Source: Opisthorchis felineus (lineage: Eukaryota > Platyhelminthes > Trematoda > Opisthorchiida > Opisthorchiidae). From it: 64,000 bases of DNA. The position numbers and the translations under genes are program-made. Location: contig SJOL01004250.1 of assembly GCA_004794785.1 (NCBI GenBank), forward strand, positions 54,585 through 118,584, given 5' to 3'. Shown in pieces: positions 35,590 through 47,600 of the stretch. Under the pieces are notes generated by a model. The model was not told the DNA's origin and ran no database searches. It worked only from the letters and a program-made list of their open reading frames with translations. The stretch's first letter is position 1; every line of letters starts with the position of its first letter.

Positions 35590-35800
35590 CGAGAAATTCA
35601 GTTGAGTCTCCCGTGAAAACTACATTGATATTCAAATGGGCGTATTTGTCAAAATCAGTCCAATATGGGTTCAATTAGAAAATAAGATTGACGGAAACTC
35701 GGTGACAGCATCTACCAAAGAAGCGCAAAACCGGTCGTGGGCTGTCGAACAGTTTTCAGCAACCTTGTGAGCAGTTTCCTTTATGAAAATATACTGCGAT
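35590..35800 (+). repeat. Hammerhead-bearing repeat, copy 3 (core deleted)
   Basis: It aligns with the minus-strand reading of 61236-61465. Shared blocks are ACGAGAAATTCAG, then TTAGAAAATAAGATTGACGG, then AAACCGGTCGTGGGCTGTC and TTTTCAGCAACCTTGTGAG. About ten bases, including the CTGATGA core strand, are missing at 35715, and GAAA reads AAAA, so no ribozyme is expected. Confidence 0.7.
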
Positions 35801-35864
35801 ATCTCGAACATCGTACCAAGTGAAAGATGAAGCGGCCTCTGTGCGGCACATTCAGTTGAAGAAT

Positions 35865-35945
35865 ATCATAAACGAGAAATTCAACAGAGTCTCCGGTGGA
35901 AACCAAATTGATATGCAAAAGAGTGCATTTGTCGAGACTTAGGTT
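35865..35945 (+). repeat. Hammerhead-bearing repeat, copy 4 (upstream half only)
   Basis: ACGAGAAATTCAACAGAGTC and the following CAAATTGATATGCAAA, then GCATTTGTC, match the upstream half of copies 1 and 3. The ribozyme half is absent. It lies in the same orientation about 275 bp after the corresponding block of copy 3. Confidence 0.55.
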
Positions 35946-35999
35946 AAATTTTAGGAGAGTATTTAGAGGAGGATAGACGGTATCTAGCACTGACGTAAT

Positions 36000-37985
36000 A
36001 AGATTGGGCTTACGCAGCTAAACTTGTAGCAAACGATCTATGAAAGAACGTGCGCGACGCAAAGTCCATAGTGAATTTTCATGTGATTTTGTACGTGCGT
36101 GAGTCCTTGAACCTGTGGTGTACAGCATATGCGCAAATTATACAGAGCGAGATCGTTCAACAACAATCCTCACCGTCTGACTGAACCCAATGTAGCCGAT
36201 GAGGTGGAAACCATTTACGTTATGACACTTTCTTTCGGGTAGGATTACGCCATGAGCGCAGTGCACAGAACGCTGGTAGTTAACCGAGATGATTAGTGTA
36301 CTGAACGAGAAATGGTCCTTTGGAGGACGCTCACACATAACGTGCTGTGTCAAAATCAGTGCATGCAATTGCTGTTTGTCAGTCGTGAAAAAAAATACAA
36401 ATATGGATGCGGTTTTCGGAGCACTTTGTAAGAAATTCGCGTGGACTTAGTGTAAGGTGAGTGATGGCCGATGGATGATTTTTCAGGTGGTTTTTGCCCT
36501 AGTAAGGAGCCTTGAAATGCCGTTTCTAATTTGATTTTATATGAAGTCTAGCAAAATCTTCGTTAGTGGGTGCACAGTTCATAATTAACCCAGCTACCAT
36601 CTGTATACCGCGTCACCATCCCATGTTCACATGGGGTGATCTACAGAAAACTCTGAATTGAAGGGTAGTATTTTCTTAGTGAAGCTTATTTCTGAATTGT
36701 TGTTGGATTTATTCGTACAAGCAAAGAACATTGAAGTATTGTGGGTTGGTAAACCGATGTCAAACTCGTTCGCTTGGATTGAATGTGAGATATACAAACC
36801 AATTTTCCGGTAACTGTGGACCACATTTTCAAGCCAATGCCCGAAAAAACGGATACTAGAACCAATGCACTAAGTAGAGTGGCGAAATAAGAATGTGAAT
36901 TCATTCAGATTGGTGGCAGGTTCCTAAGGTCACTGATCACATAGGTGGCCAGAAAACCCAATACACTCCTGCCTCCTGACTCGCACATGTCCAGCACCAG
37001 CGACCATGCTAAAGCCTTTAGATTACTAGGCGAGTGTCTTGAAAATCGGTTTAAAGCAAAAGCCTATCTAATATAAACGCTGAAGACGGCAGTTATTTGA
37101 ACTGATCGAGAATGGCCAGAAGCCTTTCACTTTTTTGACAAAATGTCGGGTAGTGCGAGGACATCAACTACAGTTTGCTGCGTGCAATCTAGGATAAAAT
37201 CACTGCTTTAGGCTTCTGGAATTCTGTGTCAGGAAAAACGCCAGCAGATAACTTATAGATTTAAAAAAAAGTTACAGCTACATGAAGAAAATAGCACTAA
37301 AAATGCAATACCACTCGGCCATACACATGCTGGTCAATCAGGTGAAGTGCTGTTCGCGGGGAAACAGGCTTGACAAAATTGTTTCCTATATGCATTGTGC
37401 TAGACGCCATCCATGCACGTCCTTATCTTTCTTGGACTTCATAACAACAGGAAAGATCAGTGGACGACTGTGAATCTATCCAACGAACTACAGCTAAGTT
37501 GTTACGGTGTCAGCCACTGACCGAAAGTTCCGTAGTTCGATCTCTGCCGGCTAGAATCAAAAAAGCTGATGGTAACTCGAACTTCATCCAACAAGAATGT
37601 ATCGTACCTAATGTTTGCTTCAGGTTTCAGTTTCTAACCAGGAGGGTTTCTTCAAACAGCTATCTCTCATGGCACAATGCGCTTTCTCATGGCCGAGGTG
37701 TCCCTGATTCGAAACCACCCCTAACCTTTCATTGTCTTCCGTCTGGGCTTGAGTAACCACAGCCCCTGTGTCGGGTTAAGCAGCAGCTCTGCACCGGCTG
37801 GGTGCAAGAATTGAGAAGCTTGGCTTATTTGTAAGAGAAACACGAAACACACCTGTGAATAATTCAAATATGCACTCAGTGAGGATAAACTAAATCGAAA
37901 CCAGTCAGGAAAAATCATTCTTTAGGCGCGTTACTGTCACAAAACGGGTGGGAATTACGGTGGTCCGTGTACTGCCGGATTGTCT
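36000..37985. other. Intergenic, nothing recognised
   Basis: No gene or repeat identified. Confidence 0.45.
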
Positions 37986-37989
37986 AGGA

Positions 37990-38193
37990 CTATAAAAAAT
38001 AAGAATGGTCGTTCAGGTGTAACGCTCTTTCAATGCATAGCTTCCATACCACCCGAAGGAAGAACGAGAGCTGGGACACTGACAGGTTGCCCAAGCCTAG
38101 ACAGGAGCAGTCGAGGTGTGCGGATTGGGTTTGAAACACAGACCTTCCGGTCAGTAAACTCGCGCTTTAACTACTGAGCCACCTCAAGCTCAA
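37990..38193 (-). repeat. tRNA-derived SINE, copy A (best preserved head)
   Basis: Read on the minus strand it starts with GAGGTGGCTCAGTAGTTAAA, a good box A (positions 38181-38169). GTTTCAAACCC, a box B, lies at 38137-38127. The body holds TGCTCCTGTCTAGGCTTGGG, TTCTTCCTTCGGGTGGTATG and GCTATGCATTGAAAGAGC and ends in an A/T-rich tail. The head is about 45 bases from A to B, normal for tRNA-derived promoters. Confidence 0.75.
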
Positions 38194-38338
38194 TTGGTGG
38201 TGGAGAAACCGGAGGCGGAGTTGAAGACCCCGAAAAACTGTGTATCGTCTGACGTAAATTTAATCTCCGGAATGCACAAAGACTTAGTATAAAGGTGTGA
38301 AACAGAATACAAGGGAGCTGGCTACCATGTGAAGAAGG

Positions 38339-38340
<2 letters not shown>

Positions 38341-38383
<43 letters not shown>
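38341..38383. repeat. (TA)n microsatellite
   Basis: About 21 TA dinucleotides without interruption, about 150 bp beyond the head of SINE copy A. Confidence 0.98.
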
Positions 38384-38387
<4 letters not shown>

Positions 38388-38934
38388 CTACGAGCACTCA
38401 TGTTCTCTCTATATGAAGAGCTCCACACTCACCTCATTTGCCCGAAAGAGTTTCTCGTGAACAGAAGGGATATCCACTAGTCTTGTGTGTCTGGTGGACA
38501 TAGTTATGAGGGTCATAGGTGGTGTAGTAATGTCTCAGTCATCGATACGCCAGATTCCTGCGAGCATTTGTCAGCCTCTTCAAAACGTTGTCGCACGGTC
38601 ATTTAGAGAGGTGTCTTCGCACGTAGATGAGATAAATCCGTCTGTGCTGAACGGTAAACGGGCCTTATGAACAACACTTTGGTCACGTGGCTGAATGGAA
38701 ATTAAGTACGCAATTGTGCGCCACTGGGTTTGAATATATGGTTCTGTGCACCAGCGCAAGCCTGGATTATGTTGAGCACCGCACAGCGCATAAAATCGAT
38801 AAATTCATGCAGACCATGAGCAAGCACACAACATGCAAATGAGCAAGCGTAGTTGGCTGGAGTGTCTCAAGAAAGCTCGCTTTGAACTCACACGTTTAAC
38901 TGCATAATCGGATGATTACCATTTGAGCGTTGTT

Positions 38935-38944
38935 GGGGGGGGGG
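38935..38944 (+). repeat. Poly-G tract of 10
   Basis: A run of ten G, the second such run in the window. Confidence 0.95.
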
Positions 38945-39543
38945 TTTCGCATCATAGTCTTAGTCTAATCGCGCGTAGTGACACAGAGATGTCTACGCAG
39001 ATTAGGTTTTTAATTCCAAGTAGAAGAGTTTATTCATGTGAAGAATCTTACAAAACAGTGGTTGAACAGGATTGTCAGTACGTGATGTTAAATGAGTTAA
39101 GATGCAAAGAATTTTCAGTGAAATACCAAATGCACTGGTCATTCAGAGAAGTTAGGCTTAGAGACTTGTCTTGGCAGTCACCAGCCAAATGGTAATGATG
39201 TTTACGGAGCTATGGTAGGAGGCACTTCGGATCAGTGGATAACTCAGAAGTTGAGAGAGGATATAGGTCTAGAGTTCGACAACAGTTTTCAAGAAAACGG
39301 CAAGAGTTGTGGTGTAAAGTTCCTTGCGAAGTGACATTCCGATCATAGCTCAACGGTTCTCCCTATGATATCAGGTATAGACATTACAGAAGAACAACTT
39401 AATAGCAAAGGTCAAATAGCTCATTTTGCGTGGGAGTGGCCTATTGATGTAGGCATTCGGTGAGGATAAGTCAAGTGGGGGCAAAAGGTAACTAATGATC
39501 TTGAAATTCAAGGAGAAATTAACAGCTAACAGAACACAAAACA

Positions 39544-39569
39544 TAATAATAATAATGGTAATAATAATA
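39544..39569 (+). repeat. (AAT)n microsatellite
   Basis: About eight AAT units with one interruption. It is not next to a recognised SINE tail. Confidence 0.9.
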
Positions 39570-42500
39570 GTTAACAAAGCCCGGTACGCGTTGGGAGTAT
39601 AAGCAAGATCAACGGGTTACTAACGGGCTAATGCGAGCTTAGCCCCACCAATTTTTCCTACTCCCATAAACGGGGGTTAACTGTGTTAACGACAATAGCT
39701 TGCACGATCGGAAGCATGTACTTATGTTTGGGATTAAAAATGCCACTTAAAGTACGAGGTGATCTATGGCGTAGTCAGTGTTTAAAGATTTCATTTGTTG
39801 ACCAACAAGAATCAGTCCTCTGTAGTAATTTTGTGATATGCTCACTTATCAGTGTTCCATGCATCATGTCAGGCAGTACACTCGCTTTTAAGACTTACAA
39901 AATAATCGGCCTAGGTAGCACAGTACACAATGCCGTGGTCTGGCAAATCCTGGTCCGCCTTCCTGTTTGGGCCTTACGTTATTCGCTGCACTGCTCGTCT
40001 TGAGAACGTACACCTGTTGTTTCATCAGTTAAAGTCGTGAAAAACCTTAAAGTGCGCCAACACATTTTGTGACACACTGTGCAAACTATTATGACCTAAT
40101 CTATCGAATCCTAAAATGTTAGCGTCTACTTCCAAATTCAAGAGAGTCAGACCTTATGTATCTGGATATACGCACAATTCAAGATGCAAGCTGCCACACT
40201 CTGGTGCCCCATTTGTAGTATACTTTTGTTGAATACTATTCCCGGAGTGCTTGGCCTAGACTGAACTTAGGCAGACAACAAGTGAGTTGTGGGTTTCTTG
40301 ATCACTGGATGACAGGTTATTCAACAGACCATATAAAACAGATGGGAATCAGAAGCCGTTGCCAGAAGATGTTAAACAACGCTAAAAGCAACTACATAGC
40401 AAACTTTCATAATGTTATCAAGACAGTAAATAATTCGGTCAGCAGATTCGCCCATCTAGCGATTCAGGTTCATCACCGCATCAAATATCTTCTATAATTC
40501 AGACCAGTAATTTCGAGCCTAACGAAACTTTTAAGCTACTCGCTGGAGCTAAAAAGCATGTAGATCACACTGTTCTACCAAAACTGTTACATAAATGCAT
40601 AAGAATATTGTCCACTCATCAAAATTTCTGTCCGTTTGTCTATCCTCCAAGGGAAACCCTAATTGTTGACGGCGGCTCACATAACATCAGTATAAAACAA
40701 AGGCGTGGCAGTCTACACGTCTCCGCCAGCGAGTGAGAAAAACTGAAAAGCAACGCGATGCGGTTAACGATTTAAACGCTTATTCCTGCGTTTCAAATAC
40801 CACTTCTTCCGGATGTTTTATTAAACCATTCCCATAAATACAGCAACTGCCCACTCGATGCAACATCAACGAAAGTATTAAAAAACCTCTATTCCTTCAG
40901 CCTCACCACGCACCACAGATTCTGACCACTAGCTAGTTTATTGTCAGCCTTGCGATCTTCCGGCACGCAGACGAAAAACAAGGACACAGGAATAAGTCAA
41001 ATGGTTAAGATGCCAATTTTTCGACCTTTCGGATAGATGACTTCTTAAAAGGTGAGAGTTTGGTATTATGTTTGATCTTCGTTATGGTCACTCTTCTGGA
41101 TTCTACACAGTGGTTTAGTAGAACACGGAACGACGCTGCAAAAACGGTCATTCAGGCATGTTTGTCACAGCGTACCGTTGGAGGTGGCTGATTCACCCGG
41201 AAAGCCGTGATTTCAACCGCAAATGCAAATTTTGAAGCATAATTATCTGCTGCTGAGCCCTCACCGAAGCCGAATAGCATCCGTTCGGGGGCAGCTACCA
41301 AAGCATCCACATGGAATTTTACTGGGCTCCAAAAATAGACACAAGTGATAAAAACAGAAGGTGGAAACACGCTGAACCTGGAAGTCACTACGCTGTATAT
41401 GATAGAAATTCGAATCTTTTTTCTGATACAACAAATAGGTAGAGGGAATACTCGATTTTTCTGGATAGCAAGCATCCCCGTTTTCGACTAGCTATCTTCA
41501 CACTGCTAAAATGTCGCACGCCAATACCGTAAAGGGCACACCATCTGTGAAGTTCTAAGCACAACCTAGCTCGTGATTATCTAGAAAAAAAGTATCTCAC
41601 AGCCGAAACTAAAGTTGTAAGAAATACCAGGCTATGGATGATAATCAAACACCGTTTTGATAACAGTAAACTTGGACGAATCAACAAAAGTTACTGGAAA
41701 GCCTGGGAGCTGTTTGAAAACCTCACATTGAACCGTGTAAAGCAACGGTACGCTTTAATTCTGCATTGGTAACAAACAAGGGGTATTATGTGGTGATTCG
41801 CAGACAAATCCTTGGTTGCCTCTAGGTGTGCAACCGATAACCTTTGGTCAATTTAGAAAAAGCCCCGAGACCGGACCCAACCAATCGTTCGCCAATGATA
41901 TCTCCTAGAACGGTGGCGAAACGTCTGCAAACCAATTGTCAAAATTGGCGAACATGTCATCAGTCGTTTGATCAAATACCAATCCGGAGAGTGGGAGTGT
42001 GCGTTAGCAGATCACATTAAAGGAAATAACCTATGAGTCCGACAGAACTGGATGGTGGAAGAGGCTACCGGAAGTGCCAAGCAAATAAAAAATGTAAGAA
42101 ACTGAGATATGCCTAGGTCCTACAGATCAAGTAGAAAAACATAACTGAGGTACTGCGTCAATAAGCTTTAACTCAAGGGTTATCCCAAAAGTCAGTTGAG
42201 AAACAGACAAATTGAGTCAGTTATGGTACCCGTGGCTCATGACCCACTTGTCTGAATTACAATGGATGGTAGACATCGGTTTGCAGGAACTACCAATAGA
42301 CAAGGTTGCTGTATGAAAGTGGTCGGATAAAGCAAAATGCCGCCAAATCAGAAAGCAAGAATAGAGCACGGGCCGCTGGTTTGTGTCGGATGAAAACGAG
42401 GAGATAAGTTGTATAGATCAATGAAAAGAGAAAAAACGGGTAGTAAGCTAAGGTAAGAGCTTAAAACTGGGTCTTTCCCACACACAAAAAATCATGCAAC

Positions 42501-44469
42501 TTAACCCAAAAACTAATTCTGATCTCCGCGTTTGTCTGGGAACTGGACCTGGAACCGATGCAAAAGATTTTGTTACCACGGTTCATTCACGGTAAAGAGA
42601 CTGGTGGTGAATTTTTCACGTCTCGTCACCCGCTGGCCTTCCATTTTAACGAATAAAAAACATCGGAGGATAGTTGTCATAATAAAACGTGTGTACCTAC
42701 CAAAATTTGAGTGAAACTTTATGATGATAGTATACGAAATCTTTTCCTAGTTAACCTGGTGTCAAAGCAACACTCAAATGAATACCAGCTGAATCTCCCG
42801 CTCATAAAAGTTTGATGACGGGTTGCGCGAATAAGGATGGAAACGACAGCGGACTGCCAAAGGGTTTTCAGCGACTCTGTACGTAGTATTGATTCAAGAA
42901 TATACGCTATTTTGTCACGTCGACAGTCCGCTGCACCAGCTAGCTTGAGCCTATTTTACTCGCTTGGTTCTCACTACTGTAATTTTGTAAGTAGGTCGAG
43001 TTATTTCCACCACTGAGGTCACCGGACGACCACCAGAGCCCGCAGAGCGCACCATCAAAGTGAATATCCAGAACCACGGCTGAAATGCATAATTATGTTG
43101 TTGAAAACAAAGTGCTGAGAATTTTAAAGATTAGGCAGTTTGATTTCAAACGTTTCATCACCAATCGTGGTGATATCATCAGCGCGTTGTTAGGAAGCGT
43201 AGTGGAGCGTAGCGATTTAGTGTGTCGGCGAGCAGTTTATTTCAGATCAAAGATGCTCACGCATGCCAAATGGATTCCACCATAGCCTTAGACGTCCAAA
43301 AGACTAAGCAGTTTTTTCAGTGAGGCTCAGAAAAAATAGGTGGCGATGCTTGGAATGTGGCTGCGTCAAGTGAAAATTAACTTGTGATGTAGAATAAGGA
43401 CTATCTGTTATTTGGCCTCGTAGAACTGTTTTAGAAATGTCAACGATGAGACATCAAGTGACTCTGACACAGACACACACTACACCAAAATTGTCACTGT
43501 TACTCCTATTGTATCACAGAAAACAGTATCTACGCCACGGAAGCAATTTCGTGTACTACAGTAAAATTGGCTGTGTATTTTTAATCTATCACGTAATGTT
43601 TCGCTGGACACATGTAGACCACTTGTCCGTCACCAGTTTTTTCCAGAGTCCAGCAGATCACTAAATATGATGTGCGATTTCCATTTTCTAAGGGAACTGA
43701 TAAACGGCGTGAATCGGAAAAATTTCCACCATATGGGTTACGAATCCATAATCCGCCCAGACTGCCATGATTAGTAACTGATTGAACAATGGGCAGACTT
43801 GTACGAGTTGTAGTGCCTAAGTAATAGATGCAAGTATTCCGGCTTAGACACAAATGTTTCGACGAGGTTTTCAATGTTAAAACTTATAAGTCGGAAGCAG
43901 TGGATCCAATGGCTGATGAATATATCAAGGACGAATCTGTTATCTTACTCTGAGGGATTTCAAAAACGCCATTTAAAAAGAGGAAATGAAAACTTCTTTT
44001 GAAGGCGATGAGCCACCTAGTCGATTCTTATCTGTCCGAGTGTATAAATTTGTCACATGAGTATCTTTGGGGGGAACTTTTTATAGGTTAATCAATTGTA
44101 GAGGTGTACACTGGTGTTTAGTTTGCATCCGTAACTTTACTTTTGCACCAGACTCCGGTAGCCCCACCGAATCACTCACAGTGAATAGTTATGAATGAAC
44201 AGCCAGATACACTGCTTTCTTGAGCATGCATTTTTGTAGTCGTGTCCGATCATCGTTCATATCACCAAGAACCTATGCGGACTTCAGATAATTCATTTGT
44301 AACTTCATCGCAAATTTCATCGTGTTTAATAGGCCCACAACTGCTTTTGAATGACAAGAACCAAAGTCTATGCTCAGGGATCCCTGAGTTAGGACATAAC
44401 CCTCTCACAGAGGCTTTGAAGCGTATACAGTAGATCTAAGTTGACAATCCGAATATGTTTTGGTGAATC

Positions 44470-44640
44470 GTATAAAGTGTAACGGCGTCATACAGAACGC
44501 CGTTGAAAAAAACTGAAATTATGGGTTCCGATTAATGGGAATTGAGCTGTCTGATGAGCATCAAGAAAGACAAAACCGGCCATGGGTGTCAAAGAGTTTT
44601 TAGAAATCTTGTGAATAGTTTCCTTCAAGAAAGAACACAA
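44470..44640 (+). repeat. Hammerhead-bearing repeat, copy 5 (second core strand mutated)
   Basis: The first core strand CTGATGA is intact at 44551-44557, followed by CATCAAGAAAGA in place of stem II. GAAA has become CAAAA, and the cleavage-side GGTC reads GGCC. Downstream blocks (GGGTGTCAAAGAG, TTGTGAATAGTTTCCTTC) match copies 2 and 3. The fold is therefore broken. Confidence 0.6.
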
Positions 44641-47600
44641 TCAGTTCTCGCGTGTACATTAGTAGGCTCCATAACTAGTAACCTCTATTTTCTGTGAATA
44701 AATGAAGCAAAGTCGCTTCATGAGACTTTCAGTTAATTGTGATAATGAGCTACAAGGTTGATCTAAGCAAATTAGTTTAACAATGAACTTTCCGTTATGG
44801 TGGGCTTTTTCTCTGGTGTCAACGAGCCCATCGTCACAGAATTCGCAAGGAAAAAGCTGTTGTCAAACAGAGCCAGAAGACTGTCATACTGCTTTATTCC
44901 TCACCCCATAGCGGTCACTTATTATTGACCCGTACAATGTACACATTAGAATGGAATTTCTGATGGGTCAATGCCATTGGCCTGTTGGTGTGATCGGAAA
45001 ATCAATCAGAAGGTCGACATCACGTGTGCATTCCAAACGGCAACGAGAAGTCATCTGTCGTCTGTCAAAGCATGAGGTATTCAAATGATAGACACGAGCC
45101 ATTTAGATAAAGCTTTTTAATGTCTGAGGATACTAAGTGCACCAGCTCCGCGTCACTTGATGATAATTCTGTTAGCTTCGTTACTATACGCTACGTTAAA
45201 TTCGTGGGTCGCATTGATCCATGGGTTGACCAACGGACACTGGTAATCCGGGTATTCGGCATAATTTGTACACGGTAAATTGTTTAGTATGGTATGTAAG
45301 GTAGAACTGTGAAAAAATTTCAGCGGCTAAACTCAGAATGCAACCTTTTTTGGGTGGTGTGACATTGACTGCACTAAGTTTCTGGTCTAAAGATTAAACT
45401 ACGAGATGGTGACCGCAAACAGGTTATCTGTACCAAGATTATGGGTATCCTTACGGTGCTCATGTAACTACTGGTAAACCGTAAGAATTGTAGACCTACA
45501 TCATTCCTCCTTTATATGAAACGTACTATCCACAAAAAATCTTCGATACCTTGGACGTTCTCACAATAAACATCATCTATCCAAGCAGTGGCCGGGCAGA
45601 AAACACCACATGGTTCCCCAACCTTTATGGATAAATGGCCTGTCATAAGCGGTTTAAGTTGGTTAGCCTACATTATCTGATCCACCAAAACAACAAAGCA
45701 CAAACAGATCTATGCGTGTTTGCTGTCCTTGTCACCTGGTCCATGGGAAACTGAGAAATGAGATATATAAAAAGTAAACCTTCGAATGGATTCCACTGCT
45801 AACAGTTCCTGACACATGCTAAACCAGGTGAAAACGCAGTTCGAACCTAAGTGTGTAATGCGTACATGTGAGATCTGCAAGCGCTTGTTGTTAGGATTTG
45901 ATGTGAACTTTGATGCTGACTGTCAAACAATCAGGTGCGGTCACAGATCTCCAAGGTTTCAGCCAGGAGGAAAGGCGCAATGGATTGCTTTTCCAGGACC
46001 AATCACTTCTGCTTAGTAAGAGTATTTGCTTTCCACTCACAAAAAATATGAGCTGTCATGTTACCCCTGAATTAAAACCTCGATAAGCACGTTACTGGGA
46101 AATCTTCTATGCGTTAGTGGTGGAACTCAATTGCAGGGTATCCTCGTCGGTGGCTGCAGGAAGGAAGTTTCACTCGCTCACTAAAAGGCTGAAGTTTTTA
46201 TACCTGTCTGAGAAAAGAGGTTGTGTTTGAAGGTTTGCAGTACCGCTTTTTATCATTAATTGGCAAGTATTGTTAATCTTGCTGAGAAACGCGCTACTTA
46301 TGGAAGGTGTGGAAATGGTGGTTGACGAAGGAGACAACCAAAGAATGCCTGACTGTGATGTGACTACATGGGAGGAACTGCCATACTGCATCATAAACAA
46401 AAATCCCGGATGTGACTTACGATAAAATCAAAAGTTTTGGGCGATGAATACGTTCAAAAGCGCCGGTTTAGACGGTCCATAGAGTAAAATGACATCATTT
46501 GTACCACGTACATCGAGGGCAACTGCAGGTATTTCTACCACTTTTCTAAATTACAGACACTTGGCTCAGATATAGTTCCAACAGTCACGTCATAGTAATG
46601 AAGAATTTTCTTAGGTGCCTGCGCCACCTCGCAGATGACTGTGGACAAGCATGATTTCCAAAATTGCCTCCCAGTTTTAGCTAGCTTTCCTTCTTCTTGG
46701 TGCTCATGGGACAGCCTTGATGAACGCAGGTGTGCCGATTTCAAACCTTCCAGAACTGTGACCTTTTTTAAGTACACCTTTGTACACCCATACAGACAAG
46801 CTTGTTTTTTTCCTGAAAATGTCTTCAACTTTCTTAAAATAACATATGAGAGGTGCACTGTACCACCAAAACGCTGAGGTAAGGGAGGGCAGTACGATGA
46901 GATTTAACTCGAAGTAGCTCAGTATTATGGTAAAACTCGGAGAAATTGAAGGAACCACAAAAGGTACGAAGATATGCTGTGGTTTTATTTTGCACTGGTG
47001 AATTTTTTCGGGTACTTGCTTTTTTCCTGAGAGTGAATTTTTCTTACGGCAGCAACAGTCTCCCTCAGCAATTTTTCATTTTAAAAAAGCCGTACGGATA
47101 GATAATTAAAAGTATACGTCTCGTGCCGATTAGTCTGCAGAGCCCAGTTTTTTTACTTATCAGCAGGGACTAGACGGTGGACTTTTTACCCTTCAACAAA
47201 CAAATAAATCTAACCTAACACTCTTTCTAAATTCGAAGTGTATCATTATACAGGAAGTGAAGCTGCTTTGGTATCAGAAGGGTTCTGAAATGTGGGTTGC
47301 TTGTCCGTTTGGAGAGATCAAGCTTTAAGCTACCTTTCGTGCCGACAAGTTTCACAGGTGCCTGAGTAAACAGAAGGAAAAACAAAAGAGAGACGCTGAC
47401 GGCAGTGCTCACCACCATAATTCCCTAGGGTTCGTTCAGGGCTTCCAAGTCACGCCTATTGGAGAGCACATAGTCTGCAAAAAAGAACTGTCGCTGGAAC
47501 AACTGATGCTCTCACTAAAACATCAAATAAACAGCATGCACAGATGCTTGAAGGAATGAGTGGTGCAGGTGTGTGCACTAAATTCCTCTACATTCATAAA

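Larger units (their letters stand above)
38384..44465. other. Intergenic; simple repeats, otherwise nothing recognised
   Basis: Apart from the poly-G and AAT tracts, only short open frames are seen. At 39230-39290 there is a weak tRNA-like pair (CAGTGGATAACTCAG and GAGTTCGAC) that could be another SINE head, not supported by a matching body. Confidence 0.4.

Noticed and set aside
39225..39290. Second weak tRNA-like pair of boxes
   Set aside because: No match to the SINE family body and no clear cloverleaf.
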